NCBI GenBank assembly: GCA_009599575.1
Contig: VWND01000010.1
Span: 702,501-766,500, forward strand
Length of the DNA: 64,000 bases
Source of the DNA: Blumeriella jaapii
Taxonomy: Eukaryota > Ascomycota > Leotiomycetes > Helotiales > Drepanopezizaceae
Direction: 5' to 3'
Numbering within the stretch: the first letter of the stretch is position 1; each line of letters starts with the position of its first letter. The notes below the pieces were generated by a model. That model worked only from the letters and a program-made list of their open reading frames with translations, ran no database searches and was not told where the DNA came from. The translations under genes and the position numbers were made by a program. Of this stretch, positions 33,401 through 44,187 are shown one piece after another.

Positions 33401-36272
33401 AAAAATTTAATAAAACCCTTATGCAAATTGTCGAAAATATAACTTTTGACTTTTGTAAGCTGTTTATTCGTAAAGCGTTTAAATAGTTTTATAAAAAGCG
33501 TATTTTCCGTGGCCAGGTGTATTTTATAATTTATACCGGAGCGGCGGAAAGCGAACTTATCGCTTTTTTGCTTATAAAACAGTTTTTCGAATTCCGAGTA
33601 TTAAACTGGAAAAAGCTTTTTTATAAAAATTACGTTGTCGTCGTATTTGGCCTGCAAAGCGTCGGAAACGAAAATACTTTTTACTGCCGCGAATTATATA
33701 ACTTTTTCAAACTCGGCGATTTTCGCACGGCGAAAACGTTTTTTGTTTATATTATACACAAAAGCAATAAACGTGCAATCGCTGAATAATAATAACTTTT
33801 TTTTTTTTGCGGCCCGCATTCGCTTTTCGTAACGTGTTTGTAAAGCGCTAAATACAAAGGCGGAAATACAGCTGATATTGCAATTGAAAATAAAAAAAAT
33901 AACAATTGGCCCGGTTAGAAGAACCGGCTTGGTCGGTTTAAAGCTGCTAATAAAAAACTTTTCCATTTTATTCAAACTGCTTTTAAGGTTTCGCATAAAC
34001 GTAGAGGGTCTATTAGCTCCAAAGCCTAAATAAGCCTTTTTAATCGTTGTAAAAATGCTGGCAGAAGTATATAAGACTTTTATTACGCTGTTTCGTTTAT
34101 CTGCATTTTTTTAATATATGCGATTAAGCATTTTAGGCTCTGTTCGCTGATTAAAATCGACGAACAACTGCTTATTGAAATAAAAAATAATAAATATATC
34201 GAGTGGCTATTTTATTTTGTTTTTTTTTTAGCTATACGCTTGTTTTAAATCGTAATGCTATAGAAATTTGCGATTAATAAAAACGTCGGTAAAGCCCAGG
34301 TTTATAATCAAAAAAAAAAAAATTTATACGACGTCGGTTAATCGTAAAAAAAAAAAAAAATAGCAAAAAAAATAAGCTTTTTCGGCTCGCTATTATAACC
34401 GATGGGTATAATAAGCTTATGCAGCCGAATAAAACTTACTCCGAAACGTTAAAAAAATTAATACGCTAAAAAAATTTTAATCGCACCGAAAATATTAGCT
34501 CCGCTATCGATATATGCAAGTGTTTTAATATATGATTTATTGCGTGCTAATTTTATAAAAATTAAAAACTATCGCTTTTTTATTAAAAAACGCTGGTTAA
34601 ATTTTAAATCTTTTTACAAATCGAATTCTTTACTATAATAAAAGTTTTTGCCACGGCTTAAAAGTTTTTTAACAAATCGTTTTGCTTTTCGTCGATAGCC
34701 ATTTCGGCGATTTTGCGATTAAATTTGGCGTCGAAGCAAACATTTGCGAAATGGCCGGATTTGCCGCAATTATAATAAGCGCTAGGAAAACGCGCAGCCA
34801 AGCGGGAAAAACCGGAGGTAGCAAAAATGGCAGTTATACGCTCGTAAAAATTTTTGCTAAAAAAAGAAAAAGCCGTGCGAGCAAAAGGAGCTAGGAAAAT
34901 AAAACGTTATAAAGCTTTAAAAATACCGGAAGTACGCCTAGAATTCTGGTTGGCAAAAGCTATAGCAGAGGAAAAATAACTTATACGACGGACAAAAGCT
35001 ATTTTTTCAGCTCGGATATTACGTAATTTTTTATTCGCAACGGCCAAAAATTCGTTTAAAACAATATAATTATTATTTATTTTGTATTTTTCTATTCGGA
35101 AATCGTATTTAAAAATAAAAGTAATTTTTTCGCATATGTTTTTAAACCAACGGTTTTTAGCAATTTTGCTAGTAATTGCGTAGCGAATAAATAAAAAACA
35201 GAAATTATTGTAAATTTAACCGTTGTTTATATAAAGCTTATTATATTGCAATTTAGCAAACTAAACGCGGTTGTAATCAAAAAAGCGCTGATTAAAAATA
35301 CGAAAAACGTTTCGGGCCGATTGGACTTGATTATAAAACTCGAAATTCAAATGCTCCAAAATAATGGTTTTTGCTTTCTTAATAATACATTTAAAATATG
35401 CTTTGGCTTAGTTTATATTTTATATAAAGTTTTTTAAATACTTTTTAATAAACAGTTTTATATTTATTTTTTATACGTTATATTTAATCTTTTTTTAATA
35501 ATCGCTGAAAGCGTAGCGAAGGTATTTAATTTTGAATGGTTCGATTCGAAAAATAACTGGGTCGAGAACGGGAAAATAATACTCGGAAATTAATTAAAAG
35601 TCCGCCGTAAAAGCGCGCGAAGCTCGGAATAGAAAGAAGGCATCGCGGGCGATATTAGCGAAAGCTGGAAAATAAGCGGCGGCGATAGCTTAAGCGATTA
35701 TTTGGGCGATTTAAAGCTGCTAAGCCGCAATAAATCTTTCAGCGTTGGCAGATATACTAGGCAGTCGTAAAAGCATTCGTCGGTTTAAAGGTATTAGGGT
35801 GTTAGCGTCGTACAATTCGATTTTAGATTCGATAATAGAACGAAGGAATCCAGCAGATAACTATGATTCAGTAAAAAAGTCGTAAAATAAAAACTCGCTG
35901 CCAAAATCGTCGAAAAAGCTTGAAACGAATAAAAATTCGGAAACGTCAGAAGCGGAAGCAGAGAATGGAAGTGCTGACTCGAAGCCGAATCGTACGAATT
36001 GCGTTCGTTTTCGGATGCCACGTCGACTTATAAGAAAAGCATGGAATATATTAAGAAAAAGCGATTCGAATTATAAAAACAAATCGAATTAATAGAAAAA
36101 AAAGACTCCAGCTTTTTTTAAAAACAAAATCAATAAAAAAAAGTTTTAATTAAAACATCGATAAATGAACGTCGGTACGAGCGGCTTAAAAAAAATTCGA
36201 GTTGCAAAAGCAAATCGAATTCTTAACCGTAGATATAAAATTTCCCAGCGAAAATTGTTTGGTTTTTCTTTA
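30430..36272 (-). pseudogene. Gypsy C1 gag-pol, RIP-damaged
   Basis: On the minus strand: a gag zinc knuckle at about 34735-34779 reading YYNCGKSGHFANVC, in which the first Cys is Tyr; RT at 33220-33426 and beyond (FIRLYIDYRKFNDF); RNase H at 32414-32671 (IDAELNYPIYNKKLFAI); integrase at about 31700-30800. Stops break all domains. Confidence 0.8.
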
Positions 36273-36574
36273 TGTCACAGCTAGCTTAAGGATAATCAGA
36301 AAAATAATATAAACCAAAAAGTACGCATATAAATTAAAAGAAAAACACCGAGCTAGAATGCTCGGGATCGCGAATTTTATATACAATGGATTGCGCTTAT
36401 GAGTCACGTGACTTAGCGCGAGGCCTAGTGGCCGAGGTGGTCCGTGTCTAAACCTTAATCCGACACCACCAGCAATCATACCACTGGCAACCATACCACT
36501 GGCAACCATACCACTGGCAACCATACCACTGGCAACCATACCACTGGCAACTACCACCGGCCAGGATCGTAACA
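36273..36574 (-). repeat. 5' LTR of gypsy C1
   Basis: 302 bp partner of 30108-30409 with the 15-bp array at about 36475-36555 and CACGTG at 36405-36410. Several CpA/TpG sites are TpA relative to the partner. Confidence 0.95.
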
Positions 36575-36579
36575 CGCAT

Positions 36580-38330
36580 AACCGTTCGTTTCAAAATCGG
36601 CGAGCGCCTTTATTTTGTACGAAAAGCCATTTTTAATAAATATAACGGAAATTATTAATAAATCGTTATTAAAAAGCTTTCGAACGTCAAAATAACGCAT
36701 ATCGCGCAATACGCCTAAAAAAAAGGCTTTGCTTAAGCCTGAGCGTTTTTTCGATTAGCGGAAAAGCCTTCGATTTTCTCGTATGCGTTTTGAAAATCGT
36801 TTGAAAAAAAGTTTTCGTTTTTATTATTATTATTAAAAAGCGAATCTTCGGCCGGTTCGACCTCGTTTATATTTACCAGCTTAAAAAAGCTTTTAAATAA
36901 AACCGAAAATCGGCCCGTAAAAAGTCGTGCAAATTGGCCTCGAACCTTCTGATATAAAATAAAAAACAAGCGTTGTCGTTGGTCCGATCGAAAAGAAAAA
37001 ACGCCAAGGGGAGCGTTTTAGCGTGAAAAAGAAAAAAGAACAAAGGACTGAAAAAAAGTCTATAAAATATTAAAACGATTTTCGTACGTACGATTTGACT
37101 CGTAATACGCTTTGGTTAAAAACCTACCATTTTGATAAATAATAGATTTGATAAAGCGACTCGCGTATAAAATTCGTTCAGCTAATTGATTTTGTTTTTC
37201 TTAACGAACGGCGGTAAGCTAATTTTTAAAGATCGTTGTACGCGCCTATTCCAAATGCAGCTTTTTTCGTAAACGCCTTGATATTTTATCGCGAAAAACG
37301 TTTCGAAGCTGTTTGTCAGTTCGTATTTAAGCGTTCGCTGCGAAAATGGAAAATCGCAAATAAAATCGCTAAAAGTCGTCGTGCGTATTTATTACAAGCA
37401 TTTAAACTCGTTTTCGGCCTTTTAAACGTCGGAAAAATCGGCCAAAAAATCGGCGACCTTTTTCATTAATTTTTCGAAAAATGTAAAATCGAAACGGTCC
37501 AAAATACGTAAAATCAGAAATTCCTTTGCCACGCTTTCGGTCTGATCGAATATATAATTTTTACGAAATCGATCGCCAGCGAAATAATCGTAATAAAATT
37601 CGAAATTATCGAAAACTTTAATTTCCTAATGGCGTGCTTTATAATCTTTACTATTATCTAATTTAAACTTAAAATTCGAAACGCGCTTTATACAAGCTAG
37701 TCGAAAATCAGCAAATAAATAGAAATTATAACGTTTAAAAAGCGCGCTAAGATTTTGGCCGTTATAAAAAGATTTAAAAAAAATTCGCGAAAAGCGTGAA
37801 GGTTAGTTTACAGCGTTTGTTAATTAAAATAAAACGTTGCGAAAAGATGGAGCAGCAAATTCGCGATTAGCAAAAGCACGTTCGATAAATTTTATCAAAC
37901 GCTTTGATTAAAAGGTCTGTCGCAGTCGTATAATCTCTAAAAATTGTCGTTTACGCTTTTGCGCTTTTTTCAGTTGATTTTGCAAAAGTCTTAACTGAAC
38001 GCTTTCAGCGCTAGGCTAGGAGATGGCAGGCGAAATGATTGGCGCTCTGCCTTTTCTTTTGTTTTTTTTTCCTCGGGAAAAAAACTGTTTTTCAAAAAAA
38101 AAAGCTTTTAAGAAAGGCTGCTTCTTCGCTGATTAAAAAAAAGGTTAAAATGTAATAGCAGAAGCTGAAAAGCTCTGCTAAAAAAAAGATCGTTAAACAG
38201 AAGCCATTTTTCGCGAAATGCGGAAATAAACTTTTTTACGACCGGTCGATCATTTTAATATAACCCGTAAGAAATTCGAAAGAAAAAATAGTTTACGCCG
38301 TCGCCAGCGTAAAAAAAAAATTGTTAATAA
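36580..38330 (-). pseudogene. Gypsy D1 gag and start of protease
   Basis: Minus-strand homologue of D2 50786-52430; the fragment 36733-36969 corresponds to the end of gag (ending NRKNAQA, as SRENAQA in D2). It stops at the C1 insertion, a few codons before the protease ALIDS site. Confidence 0.7.
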
Positions 38331-38594
38331 TATAACGATTTAATTAATCGAAAGGCTGGAAAATCAGTCAATTGGTCGCCGTGTTTATATAATATAAAAA
38401 ACGAGCCTTTGATTTTGTAACAAAGATATTCATTTAAAATCAACAACTGTAAAAAGCAAAAATTGCTAAAAAAAAAAAGCCTTATATACATGATAGTCTC
38501 CACAATTGATAGAAAACCCACCAGAAGACCAGGGAGCTTGCAACTATACGTAGTTGCTGGGGTGACGCGAGAAGCAAACGAATGAGTCGTCATA
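38331..38594 (-). repeat. 5' LTR of gypsy D1
   Basis: 264 bp, partner of 25733-25996. The GTAGTTGCTGGGGTGACGCGAG part is conserved with D2 while most CpA/TpG sites are TpA elsewhere. Confidence 0.9.
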
Positions 38595-38830
38595 TTTTTA
38601 ACCCTATTTCTTATATAATCTGTATTGTTCGCGAAGCAACTGAAAACCTAAACTACGACTACCTGTCGAATTTAGCTAAAACTCGTTGCTATCGGTGCTA
38701 CGCAACCAATACGTCGTGCATTCCGGCCGACGCGAACGTTTTGGCTGCGTGGTCTTCCGTTTTTAAAGCTCGGATTAATAAAATTACTAAAGCGGTCAGT
38801 TTTATCGAAAAACTTTATCGTTTTTACTAA

Positions 38831-41800
38831 TCGATTTTTAGAATATAACGGTTATTTTTTATCCTACGGTTAAAGCGGCTTTAAAAATACAAAAAAATAA
38901 GCTTTTAAATCGATCGTAATTTAAAAGCAAAACTAATAATTATAAAGCGTATTATTAACGCGAAGCTCGCCGCGGCTCGTAAAATTCCTTAATCTTTTGC
39001 TTTTCGAATAAAAACTTTTACGCCTGCTCTACGTGCTAACGGAATAAAATCTGGCCACGACCTATTAAAAAATATTTCCGTTTTTGAAAATCCAAAAAGA
39101 AATCTCGCGGCGACCTTTTTGCCAAACGTCTTTGGTTTTTAGTTTAATAAAATTTCGCAAAAAAAAGAAAATGCTCCGGCTGTATAGCCGGCGGCAATTG
39201 TTTTTAAAAAACCTATCGAAAAGTTTATTTTAGGCTTAATTATCGCGAAGCGTCGGGCGCGGATTATTATTTTTAACGGGTTATATTTTTGACTTTTTGC
39301 AAAGCTAAGCGGTTTGGTTTTAAGTTTCTGGATTTGCGAAAGATTCGGATTTTTTTTTTTTTTTTGCTAAAAAAATGGTTTTTGTTATATTTTAAGTTTT
39401 AATAAAAGTTTGTTTAAATAAATATACGCTTGTAAAATACAAGCTTTTTAGCTCGATTAATCGAGCTTTTCGACAAAGCTCCGAGAATTTCGTAAATTAA
39501 AAAGTTTAACGAAATTCTCGTATTTTTATCGAATCAGATTTTTAATAAAACCGTTTGCGTATATTTTATTTATTAAAAAATATATAATTTTGAATTTTTT
39601 ATTTTAATACTTCTGGCGAATTTATATATTGCTTATATCGACGTAGCGAAGCTTTGTAAAAATTCTTTTTTTGTTTTTTACGATCAGTCTAATCGTTTAT
39701 TAATTATCGTAATATACGTTTTATTTAAAAACAACGTCGAATCGAAGCTTTTTGAAAAAACGTTAAAATGCTATTATTTTTTTTACGATCGTTATATAAG
39801 CAAATAGCTTCGTTTTAATAAAAAAAATAATAATTGTATTTTATCGTATATTTTTTTATAAAATAGCATTTTCGAAAAAAAAAAAAATATACTTTTGAAA
39901 AAATTTCCGAGTTTCTGAATCGTCGGCGAAAAAAGCGTCGGTAAAAATTATTAATTGATTTTTCCGCTTTTTCCGATTGTAAACGATTTTTAAAAACCTC
40001 GTTTTTATAAAAATATCGAAGCGTTTAATTAGCTGCTTCGAAATATTAGAAATTTAAATTAATAAAAAAAAATAAAAAAACTGAAAAACTGCGAAAGCTA
40101 CGTCGGATCGAAGCATAATAATCGTATACAAAATTAAACCGACCTTTTTTTAATATTTCTTAATCTGCGAAAACGTGGCTACGTCTGAGTTTTTAATAAA
40201 TTCGCAAATTAAAAAAAGCGTGCTTAAAAAGCGCCTTTTGCATATATCAAATTTCGTAGCGATTTTTTCGATATACGAGTCGTAAAGCAAAAAAAACTTT
40301 TTTTTTTTTATTTGTTTCGTAAAATACGAATTCCGAAAAAATAATCCAAATTTTTTATATTTATAAATTCGTAAATCTTTTTTAAACCGAAAATAATTTC
40401 GTCGGCTTTTAACGAATAAAAAGCGTGATATAAAACTTAAATATCGTCGACGTAAAACGCCACGTATACGCTTCGCATTTCGTTAGCGAATATACACAAA
40501 ACTTTTCGCCTATTGGTTCGAATTTTAGCTTTTTTAAAATATTAGCAAATTCGCCGTATTACAAAACTAAAAAATTCTTTAATTTATACAAAGCTCGGTC
40601 TAGCTGTATTATTATATTTGATTATTTAAATCCATCAAACAAATAATACGTAACTGGCTTATTTCTGAAATTTCGTTTTGCATTAACGAAAATATTAATT
40701 ATATCGAATTACTTAATTTCCAAATCGAAATAAACCGCCAGCGTTATAACCGTTCGGGAAAAAACGGATTGCGAATATAATTACGTATATAAAAAAGATT
40801 AAAACTTCGTTTTAAAAAAATTTTTTTTACGATTAATTTCGATTTACACCGCTGCAACTCGCTTAAACTGTTCGTTTTATATATAAAAACCCATTTGAAT
40901 AAAATAAGCTTTATAATTTTATTTTTTTTAATAATTTTCCAGCACTTTCTGATTTTTAAATTTTTAATCTCGGTTTTTATTTCTTTTCTAAACTGCTTTT
41001 CTATCTGATGGTTTTTCAATTCGTTTTAGTTTTTTAAAGCCTTCGAAAAATTATCCCGATATTGTTTTTAATCGGAAAATTAAATATTTCTTACCGATTT
41101 TCTTTTTATCGAAGCCGCCACTATTGCGTAAACAATTTAAAAATCTTTTCCATCCATCTAAATCGGCTCGTTTATCTAAAACGTATAAACGAATTCGTCG
41201 ATTTATTATTTAATAAATAAAATTATTAATTAAAAAATTTCGCATACCGTAGCGTACACTTTCGGTTTATCCGGCCAGTATAAAATAAAATCTGTACGAT
41301 TTCGTTTAGCAGTTTTTAAAATCAGCTGCTTTTTATCGCTTATCGGAAACTTCGATTTGTTTTTTTTACTTTTTTTAAATAATATTTTTTTTTTAATAGT
41401 CAGCCTTAAAAAAGCTTTCAAAAGCAATCGTTTAAATGGCTGTTTTATTTTAAATCGATCTGGCGTTTAATTTGCCGGGCGATAACTTTTAATTATAATT
41501 TAAAAGATTGAATTGCGCGCTTTTTCGTATAAAGCCATTTTTATGCCCGCGCCGGAAAACCTTTTAAAGCTTTGCTTTGCTTTATTCTGTTTTGCAATAA
41601 TAAGCTTTGCTAATTTATTATTTTTTTTTAAACTTTTATAATTTTTTAACGCTTTTATCGCATCGGTTAAAATATTTCGAATATATTTTATATACTTCCG
41701 ATTAATAATTAATTTTAAAAATTAAAACTGGTCGGTAATAGCTTTATCGAAAAAGCTTTTATAAAAAACCATTATTTCCGAGTTCTAAACGTTTGAATCG

Positions 41801-43797
41801 ATCGTAAAAAAAAACTCGATCGCCTCGACTTTTATTAGGTTTTTCATTTCCGAGGATTTGGCTTTTTTTAGGATATCTAAATCCATTGGTATTAAAATGT
41901 TTTTTTTTTTCACCGTAAACTTTAAAAATCCATCAAAAAAATCTGAAATCGGTCCTGGTTCTAATAGCGGCTCCGATAAAAAAAGATTTCCATTTCTTTT
42001 TATAAAATCTGAAAATTGCTCGTTTTGTAATAATAACTTTTCTTTTGTATTATTTCTTTTTTAACATACCGAATTTTGCTAATCTGCGCCGCTATTAAAA
42101 CCGCCCGCTAATATTTAATATTCAGCGTTTTAAGCTTTTTCGTTCTCCGCGTTTTCGATAAACTCTACGGTTTTCTGAAGCTTTAATTTAATTATAAAAC
42201 TTAGATTTTCACGCTTCGAAAAATAAAATTTAAACTCGTCAAATACTACGTTTCGGCTCGTAATCATACGCATTAGCTAAAAAACCCAGATTTTGTAAAT
42301 ATTAAAAGCGTTATATTTAATTAAATATCCGATATATTTCTTCGAGAAAACCTTAAATTCTTTTTTGTATTTTATAATTTTTCGATTTTTTATTATTAAA
42401 TACGCACGAATTTCGTACGCATAAACTTTGCTTCAGTCTGGTCTGAAATCGGCCGTACGCGCTTTTACAATAGCAGAATCGTAATACCGAAAATATTATT
42501 AAACTAATTATACAAAACTTTATTTAAAAACTTAAATTGTTTTTTCGCAAACGGCGATATATTATACAAATGCGCTGCTGCTTTTATCGTTTCGGGCCAA
42601 AAAAAAATTAAAAAACCCCGTTTTTTTAATTTTCATTTTTATCGAACGCTTAATTATTTTCTTTTCTGTTCGTTCGATCGAGCCGTTTGGCTAATACACG
42701 TAAAATAAAATTAATTTCAAATCAATACTTTCGCGCTCCGCTTATTTTTAATACTCCGAAATAATGTTTTTTTTATTTTGAAATTACCGACGATTCGTTA
42801 TCTTATCGAATTTTGCAAATAAAAAGGTTATATTAGCGTTTTATTTATACGTCGAACGTTTTAAAAACGGTTCAAAACGACTTTTATATACTTTTCGTTT
42901 TAATAGCGAAAATCTAAATCTTTTTATTATATTCGTTTTTTATTAAAAATATTTACGTCGATCCGTTATAAGCTTTTTTACGATTTTTAAAATAATCGTA
43001 AAAATTCCAGCCGATGCGAAAAAAAAGCTTAAAAAACTTGTTTTTTAATATTGCTTTTAAAATCATTTGCTCTAAATGCGTAATAATATATTTTTCGCAT
43101 TTTATTCTAATTAAACCTTTGATTTTTATTCTACGAATATTCTCGACCAACTTTTCGAACGCGTTTTTATTCAAATGGCCCGAACGAAAATGCTATAAGC
43201 GCGCATCGTTATCCCGATCGTACGTAAATACGCTGCTTTTCTTAAACTTATAGCATATACGACGTTTCGGAATTATATAAATTATTAAGCCGGGCGAATT
43301 ACGTTTCAAAAAATTCAAATTATTACGTAAGAAATACGAATAAAAAAAGCAATTAATCTTAATATATTTAAATATACAAAAATCGGCGATCGTTTAATAT
43401 TAACGTTTTAAAATAAAACTTTTAAAACTTTCAAAACGAAAAGTATTATTTAACTTTTAAAACTAATAACCTTTTTTAGCCAAAAAACTAGCGGAAATAA
43501 TATTAATAATAAAATCTAAAACGAACGCTACGTTATTAAAAATCATATTTCAAAACTTTTTATTTTTTTTGCGAAAGGCTCTTTTTATTAAACGACTCCT
43601 TTTCCCGACGATTAAAAAACTTTATATGCCTGTATAAACGCTATTAATAAAATTATTAATCTTTTTATAAAACCCTTCGATAAAAAGATTTTTATCGTTT
43701 ATCAAATAAATTCTAAAACAATTATTAAAAAAAATACTTTTATTCAAAAAATAATACTAATCAGGCTTTAAAGCCAAAATATTAATTTCGAAATGCT
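38831..43797 (-). pseudogene. Copia F pol: integrase, RT, RNase H, RIP-damaged
   Basis: Read from 43797 downwards. The GAG-pre-integrase/integrase start is at about 43174-42950 (NKNAFEKLVENIRRIKIKGL, FFRIGWNFYDYF). RT follows: KWVFIYKTNSLSELQRCKSK at 40905-40846 is the copia PLKWVFKYK motif, and an intact AFYVDDI lies near 40465-40440. RNase H is at about 39950-39400, with TDASF-type and LYKNEVFKNRLQSEK remnants. Frequent stops show inactivation. The 38831-39100 end holds no frame I can assign. Confidence 0.8.
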
Positions 43798-44187
43798 TGT
43801 TACGATCCTGGCCTGGCTAGTGGTAGTTGCCAGTGGTATGGCTGCCAGTGGTAGTTGCCAGTGGTATGGCTGCCAGTGGTAGTTGCCAGTGGTATGGCTG
43901 CCAGTGGTATGGTTGCCAGTGGTATGGTTGCCAATGGTATGATTGCCAATGGTATAGTTGCCAATAGTATAGTTGCCAATAGTATAAATGCTGGTGGTAT
44001 TGGATTAAGGTTTGGGCACGGACCACCTCGGCCACTAGGCTTCGCGCTAAGTCACGTGACCTATAAGCGCAATCTATTATATATAAAGTTCGCGACCCCG
44101 AGCATTCTAGCTCGATATTTTTCTTTTAATTTATATGCGTACCTTTTGGTTTATATTATTCCGATTATTTTCAAGCTAGCTGTGATA
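43798..44187 (+). repeat. 5' LTR of gypsy C2
   Basis: 390 bp, 88 bp longer than the C1 LTR because of extra 15-bp units (GGTAGTTGCCAGTGGTATGG type) at about 43815-43990. CACGTG at 44053-44058. Ends TGTGATA, the RIP-changed form of TGTGACA. Confidence 0.95.

Larger units (their letters stand above)
30108..36574 (-). mobile_element. Gypsy C1, complete, inserted in D1 protease region
   Basis: Both LTRs are 302 bp (30108-30409 and 36273-36574), termini TGTTACGA and AGCTGTGACA, with a perfect 5-bp TSD CGCAT (30103-30107 and 36575-36579). A polypurine tract of G residues adjoins the 3' LTR (plus-strand run of C at 30412-30421). Internal length 5.86 kb. The flanks join into D's protease-coding region. 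Coding frames on the minus strand are degraded by RIP. Confidence 0.95.
25733..38594 (-). mobile_element. Gypsy D1, interrupted by gypsy C1
   Basis: LTRs of 264 bp at 25733-25996 (3') and 38331-38594 (5'); termini TGTGACGA and, in the RIP-changed copy, TATAACGA. The flanking five bases are CTTTT and TTTTT, a TSD differing by one C-to-T. A polypurine tract (GGACGGGAGGATAG on the minus strand) adjoins the 3' LTR. Without the C1 insertion the internal part is about 5.86 kb, matching 5.88 kb in D2. Coding order on the minus strand is gag, protease, RT, RNase H, integrase. Confidence 0.9.
25505..38830 (+). pseudogene. 152-codon antisense frame in F, split by D1 insertion
   Basis: Segments 25505-25732 and 38600-38830 form one frame: codons 1-76 from ATG 25505 (MAPKSKKNAAGGGKATGG), then codons 77-152 and TAA at 38828. 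The join falls exactly at the D1 insertion, with the duplicated five bases (CTTTT at 25728-25732, TTTTT at 38595-38599) counted once. The first half is Lys/Gly/Ser-rich with a basic KRARTKARKP; the second holds RCYRCYATNTSCIPAD, a C-x2-C-x6-C arrangement, and a hydrophobic/basic tail. I recognise no family. It lies between copia F's pol and its 3' LTR, on the opposite strand, and contains no in-frame stops, unlike F's pol. It could be an accessory element gene, a captured host exon, or an older gene into which F's end is misassigned. Confidence 0.6.

Noticed and set aside
43815..43990. Array of regular short repeats resembling a CRISPR
   Set aside because: Units are contiguous 15-mers without unique spacers, occur inside LTRs in a eukaryotic context and recur in all C-family LTRs.
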